Assembly: GCF_900114385.1 (NCBI RefSeq) | Contig: NZ_FOSW01000004.1 | Coordinates: forward strand, 248,001 to 312,000 | DNA from: Geodermatophilus ruber | GTDB taxonomy: Bacteria > Actinomycetota > Actinomycetes > Mycobacteriales > Geodermatophilaceae | Length of the DNA stretch: 64,000 bases | Direction of reading: 5' to 3' | Part shown: piece after piece, positions 57,372-64,000 of the stretch | How positions within the stretch are numbered: the first letter of the stretch is position 1 | Layout of the letters: the number at the start of each line of letters is the position of its first letter | Translations under genes and position numbers: made by a program | Notes under the pieces: generated by a model | The model's database searches: none | What the model saw: the letters and a program-made list of their open reading frames with translations, nothing else | What the model was told of the DNA's origin: nothing

Positions 57372-57853
57372 CCAGCACCAGCACCCACCAGACCCGGATC
57401 GCCTCCGACCCCGACGTCCCGCTCGTCCGGATCACCCGGGAGTTCGACGCCCCGCCGGAGAAGGTGTTCCGCGCCCACGTCGACCCCGAGCTCGTCGCCC
57501 GGTGGCTCGGCCCGCGCGGCCTGGAGATGACGATCGACACGTGGGACTGCCGCACCGGCGGCTCCTACCGGTATCTCCACCGCCAGGGCGACGAGGAGTA
57601 CGGCTTCCACGGCTGTTTCCACGAGGTGCGCCCGAACGAGCTGATCGTGCAGACCTTCACCTTCGAGGGCATGCCCGACGGCGTCGCGCTGGAGAAGCTC
57701 GTCCTCGAGGACCTCGGCGACGGGCGCACCCGGCTGACCTCCACCTCGCTGGTCGACTCCTTCGCCGACCGGGATGCCTTCGTCGCCAGCGGCATGGAGG
57801 TCGGGGTCCGCGAGGGCTACGAGCGCCTCGACCAGGTCCTCGCCGCCGGCTGA
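57368..57853 (+). CDS. SRPBCC (AHSA1-like) domain protein
   Basis: A 161-residue START/Bet v1-fold protein. VRITREFDAPPEKVFRAHVDPEL, WLGPRGLEMTIDTWDCRTGG and a C-terminal helix GVREGYERLDQVLAAG are typical of activator of HSP90-like proteins. The cavity ligand is unknown; with the ArsR partner it may modulate or sense a hydrophobic compound. Confidence 0.9.
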   Translation: MTSTSTHQTRIASDPDVPLVRITREFDAPPEKVFRAHVDPELVARWLGPRGLEMTIDTWDCRTGGSYRYLHRQGDEEYGFHGCFHEVRPNELIVQTFTFEGMPDGVALEKLVLEDLGDGRTRLTSTSLVDSFADRDAFVASGMEVGVREGYERLDQVLAAG

Positions 57854-57864
57854 GCCGGCACCCC

Positions 57865-60063
57865 TCAGTCGTCGATCGGCCGGGCGCCGAGCTGGGCCCG
57901 CAGCAGCTGCAGCGCGGCCTGCTCCGGGTCGACCGCCGGCGTGTGCTCCTGGCCGCCGCCGGGGCCCTCCGCCGCCCGCTCGGCCATGAGCTCCCGCGCC
58001 TCGGCGGCCTCGGCGGCCCGCGCCGCCTCGCGGGCGGCCTCCGGCGCCACCGCGGGCCCGCCGGGGCGGCCGGCGCCCTCCATCACGACCTGCACCTTCC
58101 ACCGCACGCCGAGGAGCTCCTGCAGCGACTGGCGGACGACGTCCTTGTTCAGGTCGTCGCCCAGCATCTTGGCCAGCGCCGGCGAGGTGGCCGCCAGGGT
58201 GAGCACTCCGTTGGCCAGGTCGTGCACCTGGGCGCTCTTCAGCAGCGCCTCGGTGGTCCGCTTGTGCCGCCGGACCACCGCGAGCAGCTCCGGCCACACC
58301 CGCCGGACGTCGGCGGTGGTCAGCTCGCCCTCACCGGCCGGCGCCGGGTCCGCCGACACGACCGGCGTCGGCTCGGCACCGCGCGGGGCCGGGGAGGACC
58401 CGGCCGCGGCGCTCGGCGGGCCGGCGGTCGCCGGGCCGGACGCCTCGACCCGGGCCGCCGCGGCGGGCCGGGCGGGGTGCGGCCAGTCCTCGTCGTCGGT
58501 CGGCTCCGGCGGCAGGGGGATGTCCGGCTCGCCGGCGGCCACCCGCAGCCGGCGCGGCTCCTCCGCCGCGGCCGGCGCCGGCGCGGCGGGCGCGGCCGGG
58601 CGGGACGGCGGCGCCCCGCCGCCCGAGCCGGGCGGAGTGGTCTCGGGCCAGTCGTCGGCGGCGGGTGCGCGCACCGGCGCGGGGGTGGGCGCGGGCGGGG
58701 CGCTGGGCTGCGCCGCCGGCTCCGCAGACGCGGCCTGCGACTTGCGGACGAACTCACGCCGCGGCGAGCCCGAGCCCTCGGGTGCCGGCTCCCGGACCGG
58801 GGCCGGCTCCCGGACCGGGGCCGCCTCGCGGGACGGCACCTCGCGGGACGGCACCTCGCGCGACGGTGCCTCGGCGACAGGACGCCCGGCGTGCTCGCCG
58901 GCGATCGACATCCGCCGCTCGAGGCGCTCCAGCCGCTGCAGGGTCGCCGCCGCCGAGTCGTCGGTACCGGGCAGCAGCATGCGGGCGCAGACCAGCTCCA
59001 GCAGCAGCCGCGGCGCCGTCGTCCCGCGCATCTCGGTCAGCCCGGCGTGCACGGTGTCGGCCATCCGCGACAGCGTCGCCGACCCCAGCGCGGAGGCCTG
59101 CGCGCTCATCAGGTCCAGCCGGTCGGGCGGGGTGTCGAGCAGGCCGTTGCCCCCGGCGTCGGGCACGGCGTCGAGCACGATCAGGTCGCGCAGCCGGTCG
59201 AGCAGGTCGGTGGCGAACCGGCGCGGGTCGTGGCCGGCCTCGACGACCCGGTCGACGGCCCGGAACACACCCGGCGCGTCGTGCGCGGCCAGGGCGTCGA
59301 TGGTCTCGTCGAGCAGCGCGTCGTCGGTGACCCCGAGCAGCCCGACGGCGCTCTTGTAGGTGACGCCCTCGGGACCGGCACCGGCCAGCAGCTGGTCGAG
59401 GATCGACAGCGAATCGCGGACCGAGCCGCCGCCCGCGCGCACGACCAGGGGGAAGACCGTCGGCTCCACCTGCACGCCCTCGGCGGTGCAGGTCCTCTCC
59501 AGCAGGCCGCGCAGCGTCGCCGGCGGCACCAGCCGGAACGGGTAGTGGTGGGTGCGCGAGCGGATGGTCGGCAGCACCTTGTCCGGCTCGGTGGTGGCGA
59601 AGACGAAGACCAGGAAGTCCGGCGGCTCCTCGACCACCTTCAGCAGGGCGTTGAAGCCCTGCGTGGTCACCATGTGCGCCTCGTCGACGATGTAGACCTT
59701 GTAGCGGCTGCTGACCGGGGCGAAGAAGGCGCGTTCGCGCAGGTCCCGGGCGTCGTCGACGCCACCGTGGCTGGCTGCGTCGATCTCCATGACGTCCAGC
59801 GAGCCGGGGCCGTCCGGGGCCAGCGCGATGCAGGACTCGCAGACGCCGCACGGCGTGGAGGTGGGCCCCTGCTCGCAGTTGAGCGAACGGGCCAGGATCC
59901 GCGCCGACGACGTCTTGCCGCAGCCGCGCGGGCCGCTGAACAGGTAGGCGTGGTTGATCCGGCCGCCGTCGACGGCGTTGACCAGCGGGGCGGTCACGTG
60001 CTCCTGGCCGACCACCTCGGCGAAGGTCGCCGGGCGGTACTTCCGGTAGAGCGCCAGAGCCAC
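57865..60063 (-). CDS. dnaX: DNA polymerase III subunit gamma/tau
   Basis: A 732-residue clamp-loader subunit. The AAA+ module has Walker A GPRGCGKTSS (44-53), a zinc site with Cys63, 72, 75 and 78, and KVYIVDEAHM as Walker B. Domain III spans about 240-360; a Pro/Ala-rich disordered linker (about 390-610) and a tau-like C-terminal domain follow. No programmed-frameshift site was seen. The GTG at 60063 gives MALALYRKYRP, the family start, without an obvious ribosome binding site. SRP RNA and tRNA-Ser lie directly upstream. Confidence 0.94.
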   Translation of the reverse strand: MALALYRKYRPATFAEVVGQEHVTAPLVNAVDGGRINHAYLFSGPRGCGKTSSARILARSLNCEQGPTSTPCGVCESCIALAPDGPGSLDVMEIDAASHGGVDDARDLRERAFFAPVSSRYKVYIVDEAHMVTTQGFNALLKVVEEPPDFLVFVFATTEPDKVLPTIRSRTHHYPFRLVPPATLRGLLERTCTAEGVQVEPTVFPLVVRAGGGSVRDSLSILDQLLAGAGPEGVTYKSAVGLLGVTDDALLDETIDALAAHDAPGVFRAVDRVVEAGHDPRRFATDLLDRLRDLIVLDAVPDAGGNGLLDTPPDRLDLMSAQASALGSATLSRMADTVHAGLTEMRGTTAPRLLLELVCARMLLPGTDDSAAATLQRLERLERRMSIAGEHAGRPVAEAPSREVPSREVPSREAAPVREPAPVREPAPEGSGSPRREFVRKSQAASAEPAAQPSAPPAPTPAPVRAPAADDWPETTPPGSGGGAPPSRPAAPAAPAPAAAEEPRRLRVAAGEPDIPLPPEPTDDEDWPHPARPAAAARVEASGPATAGPPSAAAGSSPAPRGAEPTPVVSADPAPAGEGELTTADVRRVWPELLAVVRRHKRTTEALLKSAQVHDLANGVLTLAATSPALAKMLGDDLNKDVVRQSLQELLGVRWKVQVVMEGAGRPGGPAVAPEAAREAARAAEAAEARELMAERAAEGPGGGQEHTPAVDPEQAALQLLRAQLGARPIDD

Positions 60064-60268
60064 GGAGGGCAGGTTACGCGGGGCGAGGGACCGCGCTGCA
60101 GACCCGAGGAACCACGGTGTGGACCGGTCCCGGGGCCGGAGGCTCCCCGACCGGGAACGGGGAAGGGCCCGGAAGACGGGGAAGGGCTCGGTGCAGCAGG
60201 AGGGCGGCACCTGGCCGCGGCGTCGGCCGGTGGGCCGACGATGGGCAGCGCAGACGACGGGCACAGCA

Positions 60269-60360
60269 AAGGACCCCTCGCGCACCCGCCAGAGCCTGCT
60301 TATCCTTGCTGCCTTCCGGCCCTGGGGAGGTTCACAGGGTGACGCCGCACGAGGGGTCTG
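60269..60360 (-). ncRNA. ffs: Signal recognition particle RNA (4.5S type)
   Basis: On the minus strand the RNA reads GGGCCGGAAGGCAGCAAGG in the middle, the conserved SRP apical loop, with flanking CCTCCCCA and TAAGCAGG. Ends GACCCCTCG and CGAGGGGTC pair to close the hairpin. TACAGT (60366-60371, minus) is a fitting -10 for a start at about 60359. Extent is from pairing and promoter, uncertain by a few bases. Confidence 0.93.
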
Positions 60361-60424
60361 CCCCCACTGTAGGGCACGCCGTCGCTGGGCGGGCTGGCCG
60401 GGCTCTACCTGCGGCGGATGCACG

Positions 60425-60459
60425 GAGGCCGGGCCCCGGTGGAACCGGAACCCGGCCTC
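60425..60459 (-). terminator. Terminator of tRNA-Ser
   Basis: GAGGCCGGG (60425-60433) pairs with CCCGGCCTC (60451-60459), enclosing an inner CCGGT/ACCGG stem. It starts five bases after the tRNA-Ser 3' end on the minus strand. Confidence 0.7.
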
Positions 60460-60464
60460 GACGG

Positions 60465-60549
60465 CGGAGGATGGGAGATTCGAACTCCCGAGGGGTTGCC
60501 CCCAACCCGCTTTCCAAGCGAGCGCCATAGGCCACTAGGCGAATCCTCC
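60465..60549 (-). tRNA. tRNA-Ser (GGA)
   Basis: 85 bases without CCA. Acceptor GGAGGAT/ATCCTCC, anticodon stem CTCGC/GCGGG with loop TTGGAAA (anticodon GGA), a long variable arm GGGG/CCCC and T loop TTCGAAT. CCA is not encoded. It lies upstream of ffs and dnaX, a common actinobacterial order. Confidence 0.96.
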
Positions 60550-60586
60550 CGGTGCGTCGCCAGAGTACCTGGCGGCGCACCGGCGG

Positions 60587-62572
60587 TCAGCCGCGGCTCT
60601 CGATCACCAGCACCTGGTCGTCGGCCTGCAGTGCCACCACTTCACTCTTCGCCGGGTTGAGGTGCACCGAGCCGTCGGCGGTCCGGTAGCCGAGCACCGA
60701 CTCGTCCCGCAGCGCACCGGCGGCGACGACGGCACCGTAGGGCACCGGCTCGCCGCCCACGTAGCGCTGCGCGGGCCGGAAGCTCAGCCGGGCCCCGTCC
60801 GGGGAGAACAGCTCGAGGAAGACCTGGGCCAGCTCGGTGCGCTCGGAGAGCTGGGCCAGCATCAGGCTGGTGACCTCGTCGCTGACGATCCAGTCGTCGA
60901 CGCCGCCGGCCTGGGCCAGCTCGACGTCCTCGCGCTCGAGGACCTCCGCCACGATCCGGACGGCGTGCGGGCCCCCGGCCGGCCAGGCGCGGCGCAGGGC
61001 CAGCAGGGTGAGCAGGGTGCGGGCGTCGCCGTCGGCAGCGTCCACCGCGTCCCGGTAGCTGAGCACGATGCCCTGGTCGAAGGGCCGGTCGGCGACCAGG
61101 CCGGCCAGCTCGTCCGGGCCGGCGCTGGTCGTGTGCACCCGCAGGTCGGTGTGCAGCAGGCCGTCGACGCGGACCTCGCCCGGGTCGACCAGCGCCGGGT
61201 CGACGACGACCTCGACGACGGTGCCCGGCACGGCGAACTGGTCGATCTCCCGCACGACCTTCGGGCCCAGCACGCTCCAGCCGACGACCAGCAGGTTCGT
61301 GGTCTGGGGAACCTCGTCGGTGGCCACCAGCGGCACCGGCGGCTCGTGGGTGGCGATCCCGGTGCAGCGGAACGTGGAGTCGTCCTCCGCGACGGCGATC
61401 ACCTCGTCGCCGTCGGCCAGGACGGTCCCCGCGGGCGGGTTCACCAGGACGGTGCCGTCGGCGCGGGCCAGGCCGAGGACGGCGCAACGCTCGAACGCGC
61501 CCAGCGCCTCGCCGTAGCTGCGGCCGGTGAGCTCGGGGAACGGCGCGAAGTACACCTCGTCGCCCTCGAAGTCGAGCAGGTCGCGCAGCACCTGGGACAG
61601 CCCGCTCTGCCGGCAGGACTGCGCGGTGATCTCGGCGATGACGTGGTCGGAGTTGACCGTGACCACCCGCCCGTCGGTGAGGACCTCCAGGCTGGCCGCG
61701 TAGGTCGGGTCGCCGACCTCGGCGATCACCCGCGGGCCGGCGAACTCGGCGTCCAGGGTCTTGATCGCCAGCACCGCCTTGATCACGTCGGCGTCGCCGG
61801 CCCCGGCGCTCATCACGATCACCGAGCGGGCCCCGGCCAGGTTCACCATGCGCAGGTCGGCGGCCCGCGACGGCGAGCCGGACCGGCAGACCACCCGCGT
61901 GGTGCCGGTGTCGGGGACGGCCGCGGCCAGCGCGTCCTCCATCACCGTCTTGTCCTCGTTGCCGAGGACCACGACGGCGGCGTCCCGCTCGCTCTCGTTG
62001 GCGACCACGAGCTCGGCGACGATCGCGGCGATCCGCGGCGACCAGCCGAGGATCAGGGTGTGGCCGGTCTCCAAGACGTCGCTGCGGCCCTTGCGCAGGC
62101 CCTCGATCCGCTGGTCGACGCCGTTGGCGATCAGACCGATGAGGCTGCCGGCGATGAAGATGCCGGCCAGCGTGACGAGCAGGGACAGCAGCCGCATCGG
62201 CCAGCTGGTGTCGCCGGCGAAGGTGCCGGCGTCGACGACCCGCAGCATCGCCTGCCAGATGCCCTCCGCCGGGTTGCCCACCGGCCCGGCACCGTTGACC
62301 CCGTCGAGCCGGAACGCCCAGAAGAGCAGCCCGGCGAGGACGAAGATGGCCAGCGTGACCAGGGCGAGCCAGCCGATGACGACGGCCGGCCCGCGGGCCA
62401 GCGCGTTGTCGAAGCGGTAGCGCAACTTCTGCCCGAGGCTGGGGGTCAGCGCGGGGCGGGCCGCCCGCCGTCCCGCGGCCGCGGCCGGCGCCGGCGTCCC
62501 CATCCGGCCGCGCCGGCTCACCGCCTTGCCCGGCCGCGCCGGGCGGGCCGGTGACGTGGTGATCTCGCCCAT
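60587..62572 (-). CDS. CASTOR/POLLUX-like ion channel protein
   Basis: A 661-residue protein: a basic Ala/Pro-rich N-terminus, membrane segments at about 62-88 and 127-152 with a pore-like region between (GIWQAMLRVVDAGTFAGD), then tandem RCK/TrkA-N-like Rossmann domains (HTLILGWSPRIAAIVAELV; TNLLVVGWSVLGPKVV). The layout is that of the CASTOR/POLLUX/SYM8 family, cation channels in plants with bacterial counterparts of unknown gating. Start ATG with AGGAGCAGGA ahead. The last residues form a TrkA-C-like fold. Confidence 0.87.
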   Translation of the reverse strand: MGEITTSPARPARPGKAVSRRGRMGTPAPAAAAGRRAARPALTPSLGQKLRYRFDNALARGPAVVIGWLALVTLAIFVLAGLLFWAFRLDGVNGAGPVGNPAEGIWQAMLRVVDAGTFAGDTSWPMRLLSLLVTLAGIFIAGSLIGLIANGVDQRIEGLRKGRSDVLETGHTLILGWSPRIAAIVAELVVANESERDAAVVVLGNEDKTVMEDALAAAVPDTGTTRVVCRSGSPSRAADLRMVNLAGARSVIVMSAGAGDADVIKAVLAIKTLDAEFAGPRVIAEVGDPTYAASLEVLTDGRVVTVNSDHVIAEITAQSCRQSGLSQVLRDLLDFEGDEVYFAPFPELTGRSYGEALGAFERCAVLGLARADGTVLVNPPAGTVLADGDEVIAVAEDDSTFRCTGIATHEPPVPLVATDEVPQTTNLLVVGWSVLGPKVVREIDQFAVPGTVVEVVVDPALVDPGEVRVDGLLHTDLRVHTTSAGPDELAGLVADRPFDQGIVLSYRDAVDAADGDARTLLTLLALRRAWPAGGPHAVRIVAEVLEREDVELAQAGGVDDWIVSDEVTSLMLAQLSERTELAQVFLELFSPDGARLSFRPAQRYVGGEPVPYGAVVAAGALRDESVLGYRTADGSVHLNPAKSEVVALQADDQVLVIESRG

Positions 62573-62817
62573 GTCCTGCTCCTCGCACCCCGCCGACCCG
62601 GACCGGTGGCGGGCCTCGGCCTCCCATCCGGGCGGCGACCGCGGGAGACGGTAGGGCACCGGGCCGCCGCGTCGGTGCAGGCCGCGCGGTGGATGGGCGG
62701 GGGTGGTTGAGTGACGACCTACGGGGAAAGATCGGCAGCGCGGATCCGGTGAGTGCCACCGGACCGGCCCCGCGTCAGGATGTCGATCAGGGGCGGGCCG
62801 ACCGGAGGAGGCAGTCG

Positions 62818-63165
62818 ATGAGCGATCCGCAGCAGGTGAGACCCGAGGTCGTGGAGGCGATCCTGGCCGTCCTGAAGGGCGCCGATCCGGCCGGGCTGCC
62901 GGCGTCGGCGACCCGGGAGGAGAAGGCCGTCGCGAAGGACCAGTACCTGTCGGAGTTCCTCGCCGAACGGGGCAAGCGCGATCGGCAGGCGCAGGCGTGG
63001 GAGCTGCTCCTGACCCGCAGCTACGACGAGCCGCCCACCTGGCAGCGCCTCTTCGACGACCTCTCCGCCGACGTCGTCGACGAGCTCGGCACGCTCTACG
63101 ACGCGCTGCCCGAGGGCGCTCAGCAGGAGTACGCCCGCCGGTACGGCGTCCCCTCCGGCGTCTGA
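62818..63165 (+). CDS. Hypothetical protein, acidic alpha-helical
   Basis: A 115-residue soluble protein with no recognised domain. It is rich in Glu, Asp and Ala, mostly predicted helical (VVEAILAVLKGADPAGLP; DQYLSEFLAERGKRDRQAQA), with no Cys and no membrane segment. GGAGGAGG lies ahead of the ATG. It is 34 bases from the Ser/Thr kinase start, so probably co-transcribed with it, and might be a partner or substrate. Confidence 0.7.
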   Translation: MSDPQQVRPEVVEAILAVLKGADPAGLPASATREEKAVAKDQYLSEFLAERGKRDRQAQAWELLLTRSYDEPPTWQRLFDDLSADVVDELGTLYDALPEGAQQEYARRYGVPSGV

Positions 63166-63199
63166 GACCCGCGACCGGGGCGGGTAGGACGGACCGGTG

Positions 63200-64000
63200 A
63201 TGATCGGACCCGACTTCCTCGTCGCGGAGCGCTACCGGCTGCTGTCCCGGATCGGGGGCGGTGGCATGGGCGCGGTCTGGCTTGCCCGCGACGAGCGGCT
63301 GGGCCGGCAGGTGGCCGTCAAGCAGGTGCTGCCCCCGGTGGACGCGGACCCGGCGACCGTCGATCGACAGCGCCAGCGCGCGCTGCGGGAGGGCCGGATC
63401 GCCGCCCGGCTGAGCCATCCGCACGCCGTCTCCGTCTACGACGTGGCCGTGGAGGGCGACGCGCCGTGGCTGGTGATGGAGTACCTGCCCTCCCGCAGCC
63501 TGGCCGAGGTGCTGCAGGAGGACGGCGTCCTGCGGGTGGACCAGGTGGCGCAGATCGGCGCCCAGCTGGCCGACGCCCTGGACGCCGCGCACGGAGCCGG
63601 CATCGTGCACCGGGACGTCAAGCCGGCCAACGTCCTCATCGGGCAGGGACGCGGCGTCGACGGCCTGGTCAAGATCACCGACTTCGGCATCTCCCACGCC
63701 AGCGGTGACGTGACGCTGACCCAGACCGGGCAGATCACCGGCACGCCGGCGTTCCTGGCGCCGGAGGTGGCCCAGGGGGCGGCGATGTCGCCGGCCAGCG
63801 ACGTCTTCTCGCTCGGGGCGACGCTCTACACCTGCCTGGAGGGCGCACCCCCGTTCGGCATGGACGAGAACGCCCTGCGGCTGCTGCATCGCGTCGCCGC
63901 TGGGGAGCCCACGCCCCCGCGGCGGGCCGGCGCGCTGACCGGGCCCCTCACCCGCATGCTCGCCGCCGATCCGGCGCACCGGCCGTCGATGAGCGAGGTC
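63200..64000 (+). CDS. Serine/threonine protein kinase (partial, cut by window end)
   Basis: 267 residues of a Hanks-type kinase are visible. The P-loop GGGGMGAVW (about 19-27), the AVK lysine, catalytic loop HRDVKPAN, DFG and an APE-type motif (LAPEVAQG) are all intact, and the sequence reaches the late C-lobe. The rest, normally a membrane helix and perhaps a PASTA or other sensor region, is outside the window. The start is GTG at 63197 or ATG at 63200. Confidence 0.9.
   Translation, partial: MIGPDFLVAERYRLLSRIGGGGMGAVWLARDERLGRQVAVKQVLPPVDADPATVDRQRQRALREGRIAARLSHPHAVSVYDVAVEGDAPWLVMEYLPSRSLAEVLQEDGVLRVDQVAQIGAQLADALDAAHGAGIVHRDVKPANVLIGQGRGVDGLVKITDFGISHASGDVTLTQTGQITGTPAFLAPEVAQGAAMSPASDVFSLGATLYTCLEGAPPFGMDENALRLLHRVAAGEPTPPRRAGALTGPLTRMLAADPAHRPSMSEV

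Overview
The window is GC-rich chromosomal DNA from an actinobacterium. Supporting signs are frequent GTG starts, many 4-base ATGA or GTGA gene overlaps, terminator hairpins without U-tracts, an F420-type oxidoreductase, a MarP protease, a paired ArsA-type ATPase locus and an actinobacterial SRP RNA. Gene content and style resemble Geodermatophilaceae (Blastococcus, Geodermatophilus, Modestobacter) or a close relative; this is an inference, since no 16S gene is present. No phage, insertion sequence, CRISPR array or rRNA was seen. Most of the window is core chromosome, with gene order that, from memory, parallels Mycobacterium tuberculosis Rv3671c-Rv3683 and Rv3708c-Rv3721c. No gap between genes exceeds 300 bases.

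Layout. 0-4.4 kb: SoxR regulator divergent from an SDR and a QueA-like gene, then hflX and a FhuF-like 2Fe-2S protein. 4.4-8 kb: acetyl-CoA synthetase, a Holin-X-like membrane protein and an epoxide-hydrolase-like enzyme. 8-14.6 kb: leftward operon nth-tlpA-nudix-cupredoxin-marP, a divergent small membrane protein and crp, then a leftward DUF4177-RidA-NUDIX operon. 14.7-20.8 kb: two ArsA-type ATPases, a class A penicillin-binding protein, a GatB/YqeY protein, a metallophosphoesterase and tRNA-Pro. 21-28 kb: S9 peptidase, GT87 mannosyltransferase, lysC-asd and a phospholipase D-like protein. 28-31.9 kb: twin palindromes, an XRE-type protein with a cysteine-rich tail, the leuA leader and leuA, and a VOC protein. 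31.9-38.4 kb: complete Mrp Na+/H+ antiporter operon. 38.6-42.2 kb: MetV-MetF-like fusion, methyltransferase and ABC-F operon. 42.3-45.7 kb: two pirins, a PPOX/F420 protein and a VOC protein. 45.8-50 kb: two tandem TPM-domain proteins. 50.1-55.7 kb: peptide ABC transporter operon. 55.9-60.6 kb: recR-ybaB, an ArsR-SRPBCC pair, dnaX, SRP RNA and tRNA-Ser. 60.6-64 kb: CASTOR/POLLUX-like channel, a small hypothetical protein and the start of a Ser/Thr kinase.

Functional themes are envelope and redox homeostasis (MarP, TlpA, cupredoxin, PBP, TPM, Mrp), aspartate-family and leucine biosynthesis (lysC, asd, leuA with a predicted attenuator), and DNA maintenance (nth, recR, ybaB, dnaX). The points most worth a second look are the oppositely charged tails of the tandem TPM proteins, the twin GTGCTCTGCCCAC palindromes before the XRE gene, the SoxR box with a predicted leaderless promoter, the cupredoxin inserted into the marP operon, the missing whiB4/wblA gene, and the compact MetV-MetF-like fusion.
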